NCBI RefSeq assembly: GCF_026410385.1
Contig: NZ_JAPMLT010000003.1
Location: forward strand, 349,039-413,038
DNA: 64,000 nucleotides
From: Tumebacillus lacus
GTDB lineage: Bacteria; Bacillota; Bacilli; Tumebacillales; Tumebacillaceae
Direction of reading: 5' to 3'
Position 1 is the stretch's first letter, and the number at the start of each line of letters is the position of its first letter. The notes beneath the pieces are model-generated. The model was not told the DNA's origin and searched no databases. It worked only from the letters and a program-made list of their open reading frames with translations. The translations under genes were made by a program, and so were the position numbers. Of the stretch, positions 16,482 to 24,343 are shown one piece after another.

Positions 16482-16628
16482 GTGCAAAACGAGGAATGGA
16501 CACAAGAAGAGGAAACGGCAACGGAACCGTCGTCCGCGCACACCCATCATTCGATGTGGCTCGGCGGCAAACGACCGATGCACGAGATGTGGAGCCTGCC
16601 GGAGACGGCAGAACCGCAAAGCGACTGA
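16482..16628 (+). CDS. Small acidic hypothetical protein
   Basis: A GTG start follows AAGGGGGG. The product is 48 residues, acidic and rich in Glu/Thr, with SAHTHHSMWLGGKRPMHEMW in its middle. That His/Met/Trp-rich stretch could bind a metal, but this is a guess. It begins 28 nt after the zinc-ribbon gene and ends just before a strong terminator. The good ribosome site and the operon position support it being real. Confidence 0.55.
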   Translation: MQNEEWTQEEETATEPSSAHTHHSMWLGGKRPMHEMWSLPETAEPQSD

Positions 16629-16637
16629 CAAAAACAA

Positions 16638-16692
16638 AAATCCCTCCCGAGCGGCCAGCGGCTGTCAGCCCACTGCTGCGGGGAGGGATTTT
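16638..16692. terminator. Bidirectional terminator
   Basis: Outer arms AAATCCCTCCC (16638-16648) and GGGAGGGATTT (16681-16691) enclose a GC-rich inner stem (CAGC/GCTG) and are followed by T-runs. It separates the plus small genes from the convergent ASCH gene. Confidence 0.85.
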
Positions 16693-16716
16693 TTGTTTGC
16701 CACGCATCGGGATGCG

Positions 16717-17058
16717 TTATTTCACTTCTTTCAATTCGTGGACCCACACTTTCATCTGCGGGACCCACGGCATGCCTTTGTGCATGGACAGGATGTAGTT
16801 TTTGTACGCCTCCATGCTCTCCATGCCTTCCGCCTGCGCATGCTCGTCGGTCATTTCACCGAGCGATTGGGCATAGACGTTGACGATTTCAAACCGGCGG
16901 CCTTGCGCTTCCCAGATCTCGCCGATATCCGCATAGCGGCCGTTGCGGCGCTGTGCGGTCTTTTGCCCGTTCAGGACTTTTTGAATGTCTTCTTCCACCG
17001 TGATCAGCCGATCGATCTCGCACGTTTTCGGCGGCAGTTGTTGTTGTTCCGTAGACAT
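16717..17058 (-). CDS. ASCH (PUA-like) domain protein
   Basis: The protein (113 aa) matches the ASCH fold, a PUA-related beta-barrel thought to bind RNA or nucleotides. Typical parts are IQKVLNGQKTAQRRNGRYADIGE near the start and VNVYAQSLGEMTDEHAQAEG before the final strand. It is a single-domain cytoplasmic protein with no membrane segment. It lies after the polysaccharide operon on the same strand, but nothing links it to that pathway. Confidence 0.75.
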   Translation of the reverse strand: MSTEQQQLPPKTCEIDRLITVEEDIQKVLNGQKTAQRRNGRYADIGEIWEAQGRRFEIVNVYAQSLGEMTDEHAQAEGMESMEAYKNYILSMHKGMPWVPQMKVWVHELKEVK

Positions 17059-17142
17059 TTGTCAGACACCTCCGTCTCTCAGCCCGATTCGAACTGATTT
17101 TCCCATCAGGTTATTCTTTCCACAACGGGGTTAAATAATCCT

Positions 17143-18084
17143 TCACTCCGCACGGAGTTGCAGTTCTTTTTGCACCCTCGCCCGCTCTTCCTCCGCCACC
17201 ACCACGTAGGACAACTGTTGCGGCCCGAACGTCGCCGTCGTCGCCTCGTACCGCAGCGATTCCACCGCCCCCGCCTGCAGCGGTGGCAGATGCAACGCCA
17301 ACGCCGTCATCTGCGGCAGTGAGAGATCGGTGCGCACGCCTTCGCCAAGGATGCCGAGCAACTCCTTGATCTTGCCCGGCGACCGCACGCCGCTCGTCTG
17401 GTCGAGATACGCTTTGAACACCGCCTGTTGCCGGTCATTGCGACCAAAATCACCGCGCGCGTCGCTGCGAAACCGGGCAAAGTCCAACGCTTGCGACCCG
17501 TCCAGCCGCTGTCGGCCCGGTGTCAGGCCAAATTTGCCCGCAAACGCCGCGTCGACCTCCAACTCCAGCCCGCCGACCGCGTCGACCGCCTGTTCAAACC
17601 CGGCAAAATCAAATTCCACATAATGATCCACTCGCACGCCGGCAAACGACTCGACGGTGGCGATCGTTGTGGCGACGCCGTATCGGTAGGAGTGATTGAC
17701 CTTGTCTTTGTATCCTTGACCCGCGATCTCGACGTACGTGTCGCGGGGCAAGGAGAGCAGCGTGATCTTCCCCTTTTCCCCGTTGACCACCGCCAGCAGG
17801 ATCACATCCGCTCGCCCGATGTCGTTCGACTGCTCCCGGCGGTCGAGTCCGAGCAAGAGGAACGTTTTCGTCTCCGGCTGCTCCGATGGCGTCTTCACCG
17901 ATAGTGGCTTCTCCGGCGGACGCACACTGGACGGCAATCGGTCGACCGGCTGATACACGCTGTCGGCCGTATCCAGCACCTGCCACACGACATACGTAAA
18001 CACCCCCGCCACCAGCACGAGCACGGCGAGCACCGCACGCGGCACCCACCGCCCGGCACGCCGACGCTGCCGACGCGATCTCAT
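17143..18084 (-). CDS. LytR-CpsA-Psr (LCP) family glycopolymer ligase
   Basis: The protein (313 aa) has a short basic cytoplasmic tail, one membrane helix (about AVLAVLVLVAGVFTYVVW) and an extracellular LCP domain. The domain shows LLLGLDRREQ, RADVILLAVVN, LLSLPRDTYV, VNHSYRYG and the late FGRNDRQQAVFKA. LCP enzymes transfer lipid-linked polymers to peptidoglycan. The start at 18084 was chosen because GGGAGGGG precedes it and its ATGA overlaps the upstream stop; the longer frame reads through a 12-bp repeat as RRDE units. Being last in the operon fits the final step of wall attachment. Confidence 0.92.
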   Translation of the reverse strand: MRSRRQRRRAGRWVPRAVLAVLVLVAGVFTYVVWQVLDTADSVYQPVDRLPSSVRPPEKPLSVKTPSEQPETKTFLLLGLDRREQSNDIGRADVILLAVVNGEKGKITLLSLPRDTYVEIAGQGYKDKVNHSYRYGVATTIATVESFAGVRVDHYVEFDFAGFEQAVDAVGGLELEVDAAFAGKFGLTPGRQRLDGSQALDFARFRSDARGDFGRNDRQQAVFKAYLDQTSGVRSPGKIKELLGILGEGVRTDLSLPQMTALALHLPPLQAGAVESLRYEATTATFGPQQLSYVVVAEEERARVQKELQLRAE

Positions 18085-19349
18085 CCGCCGCTCCCCTCCC
18101 GTCGCATACCGACATTCATCCCGTCGTTCATCCCGTCGTTCATCCCGTCGTTCATCCCGTCGTTCATCCCGTCGTTCATCCCGTCGCTGCCCGACAGCTG
18201 CCACGTATCGTCTCCGAGCGCTTCGCCGTAGATGTGCTGCATCTGCCGCAGCACAAAGCCGAGATCATAGCGGCGAGCCTGCCGCTGCGCCTGTTTGCCG
18301 AGCCGTTCGCGCAGCAGCGGCGAGTCGCAGAGCCTGATCAGCGCGCGCGCCGTCGCTTCCCCGTCGCCGACCGGCACCAGGAGGCCGTTCTCTCCGTGGC
18401 AGACCAGGTCGCGGTTGCCGCGCACGTCGGTGGCGACGACCGGCTTCCCGGCCGCCATCGCTTCCATCAGACAGCACGGCAGCCCTTCCCGCTTCGACAC
18501 CAGCGCAGCCGCATCGGAGGCGGCGAGCAGTTCGGCGATGTCCCGGCGAAATCCGAGAAATCGCACATACCCTTCCAGCCCCCTCGCCGCCACTTCCGCC
18601 CGCAGCCGCTCCTCCGCCTCGCCGATGCCCGCCAGCAACAGCGTCACCTGCCGCCCTTCCAAAGCCATGCGGTGGACCGCGTCAAGGAGTTGGGTCTGAT
18701 TTTTGTTGGCGTTCAATTCCGCCACGCACAGAATGACAAATTCATACTGCGGCACCCCGAGTTGCTCGCGCTTCATCAGGCGGTGCCAGACCGGCTCCGG
18801 CAGTTGAAACTCCTGCGTCTCGATGCCGACGCCCGGCACATAGTCGATCTTGCCCCGCACGGGCAACGAGTCGGCACGCTGCGCATCTTCCTGATTGATC
18901 GTGATCAGCCGGTCGGTGCAGCGGGCCATCCACCACTCCACCGGGTAATAGAGCAGCCAGTTCAGCATCGGTGCCCCTTTAAAAAAATGAAACCCGTGCG
19001 CCGTGTACAGCACGGCCGGCACCTTGGCCCGCTTGGCTGCCAACCGTCCCAGGATGCTGCCGACCGGCGTGTGCACGTGCACGAGTTGAAACATCTCCTG
19101 CCGAAACGAATCGGTCAACTCCCGCAGCGCCTGGAGATTTTCCCGCTTGAACGGACTGCGCTGAAAGGAGATGTCGTGGCAGATCACCCCTTGCGCAGCC
19201 ACTCCTGCATAGCCGTGATCCGGGCGCGCGTAGGCGTGCACTTCGATGCCGCGCTCCTGCAACAAACGCATCTGCGGCACCGTGAACGCCTCAAAAAAGC
19301 GGTACCCCGTCGCGACAAACGCCGCCTTGCGTTTTCCCATATTGCTCAT
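18081..19349 (-). CDS. Family 4 glycosyltransferase with an MNDG-repeat tail
   Basis: The protein (422 aa) is a GT-B family 4 enzyme. The donor-binding region shows VAELNANKNQTQLLDAV, FLGFRRDIAELLAASD and the E-x7-E type EGLPCCLMEAMAAGKPVV. The N-terminal half carries YTAHGFHFFKGAP. The C-terminus ends in five MNDG units plus MNVG, encoded by a 12-bp tandem repeat that also overlaps the upstream region of the LCP gene. ATG at 19349 follows GGGGGAGG. It probably adds a sugar to the lipid-linked repeat unit; the sugar is unknown. Confidence 0.9.
   Translation of the reverse strand: MSNMGKRKAAFVATGYRFFEAFTVPQMRLLQERGIEVHAYARPDHGYAGVAAQGVICHDISFQRSPFKRENLQALRELTDSFRQEMFQLVHVHTPVGSILGRLAAKRAKVPAVLYTAHGFHFFKGAPMLNWLLYYPVEWWMARCTDRLITINQEDAQRADSLPVRGKIDYVPGVGIETQEFQLPEPVWHRLMKREQLGVPQYEFVILCVAELNANKNQTQLLDAVHRMALEGRQVTLLLAGIGEAEERLRAEVAARGLEGYVRFLGFRRDIAELLAASDAAALVSKREGLPCCLMEAMAAGKPVVATDVRGNRDLVCHGENGLLVPVGDGEATARALIRLCDSPLLRERLGKQAQRQARRYDLGFVLRQMQHIYGEALGDDTWQLSGSDGMNDGMNDGMNDGMNDGMNDGMNVGMRREGSGG
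18109..18192 (+). repeat. 12-bp tandem repeat, 5 perfect copies
   Basis: CCGTCGTTCATC occurs five times without change at 18121-18180, flanked by degenerate copies (18109-18120 and 18181-18192). It codes for MNDG units at the C-terminus of the glycosyltransferase. Because 12 is a multiple of 3, copy-number change would not shift frame. Confidence 0.95.
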
Positions 19350-19370
19350 CCCCCGCGCCTCCCCCAAGGC

Positions 19371-20597
19371 TTATGTCCTCCCGTGCCGTCCCCTCTTTCC
19401 GTTTGCCGATTCGGCCGCGGCGGCGATCATCGCCAGCACCAACCACCAGTGACGCTGATACGTCGCTTCAATCCCCATCGAAAGCCCGATCATCGCCACA
19501 TGCGCGAGCAGCAACCCCAGCAACAGCGGCCGCTCCTTGGGCCCTGCCAGCCGATACGCGACCCAGCCGCGCCAACCAAACCACAAGATGAATCCGAGAA
19601 ACACCGAGATCCCCACCAGCCCGAACTCGGTCAAGATCCAAAACAGAGTATTGTGAATAATCGCTCCCTGCGTCTCGTAAAACGTGCCGAGCCCCGCGCC
19701 CAGCAGCGGCGATTCGTAAAACATCTCCCAGCCGGTGTGGATCAAATCCAGCCGCACCGCGATCTGATTCTCCCGGGTCGCCATCTCGGTGATGATGCCG
19801 ATGTACTCCGTGCCCTTGACGAGCAACACCGCTCCGGCGGCGACGGCGAGCAGGGCGAACAACTTCGGTACCAGACGCGGGCGCAGGACGGTCATCACCG
19901 CCAGCACCAGTGCCATCCCGATCCACGACGAGCGGGAAAACGTAAGAAAAATACCCATCGCCATCGTCAACGTCGTGAACAGGCCGAGCACCCCGCCGAC
20001 CAGCGGTGCCCTGAGAAACGAGGTCGCCGCATGAATGGCAAACGTCACCACGAGCAAGCCCCCGTACGCGTTCGGATCGATCAGCATCCCGGACAGACGG
20101 CCCGAGTAGGAATTGATCCAAGGCGCTTGAAAATCTGCAAAAAAGGCGATCATCGCGATCAAGTTGTGCACCGTCACACTGAGCACGAACGTGCGCAGCA
20201 ACCCTTGGATGCGCGTCCAGTCGCAGGCGTAGGCGGTGAGCACCGCGTAGAGCAGAAAGAGCAGGATCAGCCCGAACCCCTTTTGCACCAGCGCATAACT
20301 GCCGACACCCCCCGGCCCCGCCGCCGCCACCGCGAGTCCGCCCGTAAACATCAGGAGCAGCCCGAGATGCCAGATCGACCACGCGCTTTTCAACACGCGC
20401 ATCTGCCACAGCGACCCAAGCAGCGCGAGACCGAGAAACAGATCGGACGGCGCGATGCGCGGTCCGGCTCCCGTGCGAAACTGCATCGGCAAGCAAAAGA
20501 GCAGCAGCACCAGCAACCAGCCGATCAAACCCGGCCGCCATGTCGCCGAACCCTCCCCGTCACCCGATCCGCTCCGGACTTCCGGCCGTTCCTCCAT
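19371..20597 (-). CDS. O-antigen ligase/Wzy-like polymerase membrane protein
   Basis: The protein (408 aa) has about ten to twelve membrane helices. It carries the Wzy_C hallmarks TFSRSSWIGMALVLAV and SPLLGAGLGTFYETQGAIIHNTL, a periplasmic loop with conserved Arg/His. Such proteins polymerise lipid-linked repeat units outside the membrane or ligate them. With a Wzx flippase, Wzz-type protein and LCP ligase in the same operon, polymerase is the more likely role. GAGGAGGTGA lies 6 nt before the ATG. It overlaps the upstream glycosyltransferase gene by 38 nt. Confidence 0.85.
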   Translation of the reverse strand: MEERPEVRSGSGDGEGSATWRPGLIGWLLVLLLFCLPMQFRTGAGPRIAPSDLFLGLALLGSLWQMRVLKSAWSIWHLGLLLMFTGGLAVAAAGPGGVGSYALVQKGFGLILLFLLYAVLTAYACDWTRIQGLLRTFVLSVTVHNLIAMIAFFADFQAPWINSYSGRLSGMLIDPNAYGGLLVVTFAIHAATSFLRAPLVGGVLGLFTTLTMAMGIFLTFSRSSWIGMALVLAVMTVLRPRLVPKLFALLAVAAGAVLLVKGTEYIGIITEMATRENQIAVRLDLIHTGWEMFYESPLLGAGLGTFYETQGAIIHNTLFWILTEFGLVGISVFLGFILWFGWRGWVAYRLAGPKERPLLLGLLLAHVAMIGLSMGIEATYQRHWWLVLAMIAAAAESANGKRGRHGRT

Positions 20598-21888
20598 GCG
20601 GGGTCACCTCCTCGCCGAGCACCCGCTGCAAAAACGCGGCCGTCTCCCGCGCCTGTGCCTCGCGGGTCAGCCCCAGCGCCGCCTCTTCCCGCATTGCCGG
20701 GATCTCACCCCGCCTCGCTTTCACCCACAGCCACCGCCGCAACTGCGACGCGATCTCCTGCGGATCGTCGAGCACCACCCCTGCCCCTCGCTCGCGGATC
20801 AGGTCGCCTGCCACGTTGTCGCCGTACCCGACGGCGAGGATCGGGCGTCCGGCCCCGATGTATTCGAACAGCTTGCCGGTGTACACGCCCCGCTCCTCTG
20901 GATCATTCCACTGGAGCAACAGCAACAGATCGGCACGCGCCTGCAGCCGCAACGCTTCCTCATAGGACACCTGCTGCTCGATCTCCACCTGCCGTTCAAC
21001 GCCGTACCGGCGCGCCTGCTCCCGCACGCTCTCCAGATACCGCCCGTAAAACGACACCCGCACCCGTTTCGCTTCCTCCCCCATCGCCTGCAACGCCGCA
21101 AACAGCGGAGCCGGGTCTTGCTTTCCTTCATAGACCATCCCCGTGTAGATCAGATCCAGCCCATCCTCCCGCAGCGGCGGCCTCGCGCCGCTCGGCAGAT
21201 CCTCCGGGTCATACCCGTTCAACACCACCTGCACCGGCTTCTCATATTTGGCCCGCAGCGTCTGGGCCAGCGGTTCTGACACCGTGATCAGCCCGGCCGC
21301 CTGTGACAGTGTCCACGTCTCCAGCCGCGACTCTAACGCCCGCCGCCAGCGCGGGTGCCCGTACTGCGCATTGTCGGTCCACAGATCGCGCAGTTCGGCG
21401 ACAAACGGCACCCCGTGCCGCTTGGACAGCGTGCGGGCGACGAGCAGTGACGTGAACGGAGCCCCGCTGGCGAGGATCACATCCGGTCGCCATTCCTTGA
21501 TCCACCGCGACCCGGCCCGCACCGCCTGCCCATACCATCCGATCTGTCCGTCCGGGACGTTCAGCCACGTTTTGTACAGCCGTCCCAATCCCCGCAACAA
21601 CCGGCTCTTCCACGACGAACCGCCCCCCACCGCATAGCCTTTCGCCGCCACCTGCCCGCGCCCGCCCATCGCCCACTCCACAGGCGCATTGACGTTGCGC
21701 CACTTCGTCGCCCGGATCGTTGTCGGCGGCACCTCGATCCGCAGATTGCCCTGCAAAGGCAGATCCCTCGCCGTCAGCACCCGCACCTCATGCCCGAGAC
21801 GGCGCAGGTACTTCGCCGTCTTTCCCACGCGCACCGCCCCGATCGTGTTGTACGGCGGGAACAGGTACGACACCAGCATGATCCTCAT
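20560..21888 (-). CDS. WbuB-like family 4 glycosyltransferase
   Basis: The protein (442 aa) is a GT-B enzyme beginning MRIMLVSYLFPPYNTIGAVR, where the conserved FPP and R of WbuB-type transferases are visible. The acceptor part holds DVILASGAPFTSLLVA. The donor part shows LDLIYTGMVYEGKQDP and GVYTGKLFEYIGAGRPILA with the EYIGAGRP donor site. These enzymes often move N-acetyl amino sugars. It lies 22 nt after the deacetylase gene and its end overlaps the polymerase gene. Confidence 0.88.
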   Translation of the reverse strand: MRIMLVSYLFPPYNTIGAVRVGKTAKYLRRLGHEVRVLTARDLPLQGNLRIEVPPTTIRATKWRNVNAPVEWAMGGRGQVAAKGYAVGGGSSWKSRLLRGLGRLYKTWLNVPDGQIGWYGQAVRAGSRWIKEWRPDVILASGAPFTSLLVARTLSKRHGVPFVAELRDLWTDNAQYGHPRWRRALESRLETWTLSQAAGLITVSEPLAQTLRAKYEKPVQVVLNGYDPEDLPSGARPPLREDGLDLIYTGMVYEGKQDPAPLFAALQAMGEEAKRVRVSFYGRYLESVREQARRYGVERQVEIEQQVSYEEALRLQARADLLLLLQWNDPEERGVYTGKLFEYIGAGRPILAVGYGDNVAGDLIRERGAGVVLDDPQEIASQLRRWLWVKARRGEIPAMREEAALGLTREAQARETAAFLQRVLGEEVTPHGGTAGSPERIG

Positions 21889-21910
21889 CCCCGTCTCGCT
21901 CCCCCCACTC

Positions 21911-23356
21911 TCACATCGTCTCGACCAGCCGCCGATACAGATCGGTCTCGCCCTGATCCACCAGCTGCGAGTTGTGCCACAGCATAGAAAACTCGCCGTC
22001 GAACAGGCGGCACCGCGTCCGCAGACGGTCGATCAACACCCACGCCTCCCACGGATCGAGTCCGAGATACTGCCGGTGCAACACCGTCTGCTCCATCACG
22101 ATCAACGGCCGCTCCCGCAACTTCAACTCTTCTCCCGTCAGCAGATTGAACACCGGATACTCATAGCACACCCCGCAGCGAAATCCAGGTCGCTCCGCAA
22201 ACGACAGCGTGCTGTCATAGTCGAGCCCGGCCTCCTCCCACGCCTGCCACGTCCCCGGCGCTTCCCAGCGCAAAAAATGCTGCCGTCCGCCCCACCGCTC
22301 CTGCTCGATCCCTTCCTCCGCGCAGACCAAGCGCAGCCGGTCAAACTCCCGCCGCAGCCGCCTCGGATCGCGATACGTCTCATAGCTCGGGTGCAGCCCG
22401 ATCTCATGCCCCCGCTCCTTGATCCGCCGCATCAGCCGCCGCACCCACGGCTCCTCCAGCGAGTAGTCACCGTCGACCTCCCCGGCCCCGCTGTGATCCG
22501 CGATCAAATAGAACGCACTTCGCAACCCCTGCTGCTCGCTCCACTCCATCAGGTGATCGAACGTGTTGTACGGGTCCCCGTCATAGTCTCCGTGCGCCGC
22601 CGCCCGCCACCAACCGCCGAGCCGCCTGACAGCCGCCTGCGCACTCCGCCGCCGCAGCGCATCGCCTGCCGCCCGCTTCACCGTCTGGAAAAACGGCCGT
22701 CCCGCGCCCATCAGCGGCCAGTCGACATCATGGCTCAACCGGGGCGTGAACCGCCGTTTTTTCCGCTCCAGATCCGGCCACAGCGCACGCAACGCCCACC
22801 AGAGGATCTCCAGATACTCGTTCACCACCGGCCGCTCATAAAAATGCTCCTGCACCGCCAGCGACGCAAACGCCGGATATCTCCCCCGCACATCCCGCTC
22901 CTTGCGCACGATCTCCTCATACCGGGTCAGCATCCAAAACGCCCCGCCGAGCAGATCCGCCCCGATCTGCAGCCCGCCGTCCCACACGGCCAGATACCCG
23001 CCGTTTGGCACCTCCTCGCCGTACAGCACCGGCACGTCGGGCGCGACGAGCGGCGCTTTGACCGGATGGCCCCCCGTATGCCAGCGCGGGACCGGTCGCG
23101 ACGGCATCGCCTTTTCGGTCAGCCACTCCCCTTGCGGCGTCCGAAACAGCACATCGGCCAGACGCAATTCCTTCCCGTCCTCCTCCTCGCCCCGTACGAT
23201 CCGCCAGCCCGCTTCCTGCCCCGCGTGCAGCGCGATCTCCAGACCCAGAAACTCCTCAAACATCACACGAGCCGCATACACTCGCTCCCGCTCATAACCC
23301 GCTCCATGAAAAACGTGCAGCACCAATACACACCGCCCCCTTTCCCGTGCCGCCAC
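21911..23356 (-). CDS. Polysaccharide deacetylase-family protein with N-terminal DUF7033-like region
   Basis: The protein (481 aa) has an N-terminal region of about 190 residues like DUF7033, then a NodB-type deacetylase domain. In the latter, LSHDVDW gives the metal-binding Asp pair and HEIGLHPSYETYRD the H-x3-H ligands. Late motifs (YDSTLSFAERPGFRCGVCYEYPVF) are also present. It would remove an acetyl group from a surface sugar. There is no signal peptide, so it may act on lipid- or nucleotide-linked precursors inside the cell. GTG at 23356 has a modest ribosome site; a TTG at about 23329 is an alternative. Confidence 0.82.
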   Translation of the reverse strand: MAARERGRCVLVLHVFHGAGYERERVYAARVMFEEFLGLEIALHAGQEAGWRIVRGEEEDGKELRLADVLFRTPQGEWLTEKAMPSRPVPRWHTGGHPVKAPLVAPDVPVLYGEEVPNGGYLAVWDGGLQIGADLLGGAFWMLTRYEEIVRKERDVRGRYPAFASLAVQEHFYERPVVNEYLEILWWALRALWPDLERKKRRFTPRLSHDVDWPLMGAGRPFFQTVKRAAGDALRRRSAQAAVRRLGGWWRAAAHGDYDGDPYNTFDHLMEWSEQQGLRSAFYLIADHSGAGEVDGDYSLEEPWVRRLMRRIKERGHEIGLHPSYETYRDPRRLRREFDRLRLVCAEEGIEQERWGGRQHFLRWEAPGTWQAWEEAGLDYDSTLSFAERPGFRCGVCYEYPVFNLLTGEELKLRERPLIVMEQTVLHRQYLGLDPWEAWVLIDRLRTRCRLFDGEFSMLWHNSQLVDQGETDLYRRLVETM

Positions 23357-23359
23357 GAC

Positions 23360-24343
23360 CTACCCCTTGCTGCTGCGTCGGCTCTTCGCTGACCGATACC
23401 AATCCCGCACCCCTCGCAGCAGACTCGCCATCCCGTACTCGCGCACCGTATAATACGGCATGATCCGCCCGCCCCAGTTCGTCTTCGAAGCGGCGACACT
23501 CTTCATGTTCGCGCCGATAAAGTCAAACCCGTCCGCCCCCGCCGCCTGCAAGTCTTGCAACATCTCCCAGATTAACAACTGAGTCGCCCCGGATCGCAGA
23601 TGTTCGGACGCACTTCCGACCAGCCAGCCGAGCGCCCGCCCGCCGGGTCGGTGCAAGATCACCTGCGCCGTCGCCGGTTCGCCGTTTGGCGCGTAGCAGA
23701 TGTAACTGCGCACCTGCTCCTCTCCCAGCAGTTCGGTCAACAGCCGCAGATCCTCACCGCTCACCCGGTGCACAAACCCCTGCCGCTGCTCCGTCTCACG
23801 CAGACAGACCTGCACATCCTCCGGCCGCAACACCCGCTCACAGCGATATCCGGCGGCCCCCGCCTTTTTCACCCGATTGCGCACCATGCCGTCAGCCGCG
23901 GAGAGGTCGTAGGGAAAGTCCAGAGAGATCGTATACCGCACCCCCACGTCATACCCCGCCCACTGCCACGGCCGCACATCGCTCACCTCCGGCCCGAACA
24001 TCAGCATCCCCGCCAGCTTGCGTTCCCGCATCCGAGCGGCCAATGCCTCTGACACCTCCAGCCATTGGTGGGTCAACCTGTGAATCGACCGGGTCGGCGT
24101 CGGCAGAAAGCGCAGCGGCAGATAGGGATTGTGCAGCGGCTGACAGATGCGGCCGCGCTTGTCGAGATAGAGCATCGCCTCCATACTCGGCCGTCCGCTG
24201 TCACCCTGAATGCACACCTCCTCCAGCGTCACGCCCCATTTCCAGCGATTAAACTCGTGCCACCCCGGCAACTCCAGCGGCGATCCCGATCTACCGTCCG
24301 GCTCCTGCATCAGTTCTTGCATCGGCTCCTGTGTCGTCTCCAT
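23360..24343 (-). CDS. FemAB-like GNAT transferase
   Basis: The protein (327 aa) has two GNAT-like lobes and belongs to the FemAB-related acyltransferases found in exopolysaccharide clusters. The C-terminal lobe shows RPGGRALGWLVGSASEHLRSGA, QLLIWEMLQDLQAAGADGFDFIGAN and TNWGGRIMPYY, the usual substrate-binding end. FemX proteins add amino acids from aminoacyl-tRNA to lipid II; relatives in polysaccharide loci probably modify sugars with amino acids. The N-terminus has QEPM/QELM/QEPD repeats coded by a 12-bp imperfect repeat in the overlap with wzx. GGAGGGG precedes the ATG. Confidence 0.75.
   Translation of the reverse strand: METTQEPMQELMQEPDGRSGSPLELPGWHEFNRWKWGVTLEEVCIQGDSGRPSMEAMLYLDKRGRICQPLHNPYLPLRFLPTPTRSIHRLTHQWLEVSEALAARMRERKLAGMLMFGPEVSDVRPWQWAGYDVGVRYTISLDFPYDLSAADGMVRNRVKKAGAAGYRCERVLRPEDVQVCLRETEQRQGFVHRVSGEDLRLLTELLGEEQVRSYICYAPNGEPATAQVILHRPGGRALGWLVGSASEHLRSGATQLLIWEMLQDLQAAGADGFDFIGANMKSVAASKTNWGGRIMPYYTVREYGMASLLRGVRDWYRSAKSRRSSKG

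Noticed and set aside
18121..18180. Possible CRISPR array
   Set aside because: The units are 12 bp and directly adjacent with no spacers, so this is a coding tandem repeat.
17143..18204. LCP protein with an N-terminal RRDE repeat
   Set aside because: The internal ATG at 18084 has a strong ribosome site and overlaps the upstream stop. The repeat is better read as the MNDG tail of the upstream enzyme.
18234..21287. A 1017-codon plus-strand open frame
   Set aside because: It is antisense to well-supported glycosyltransferase, polymerase and second glycosyltransferase genes. Its product is dominated by Arg, His, Pro and Gln as expected from a GC-rich shadow.
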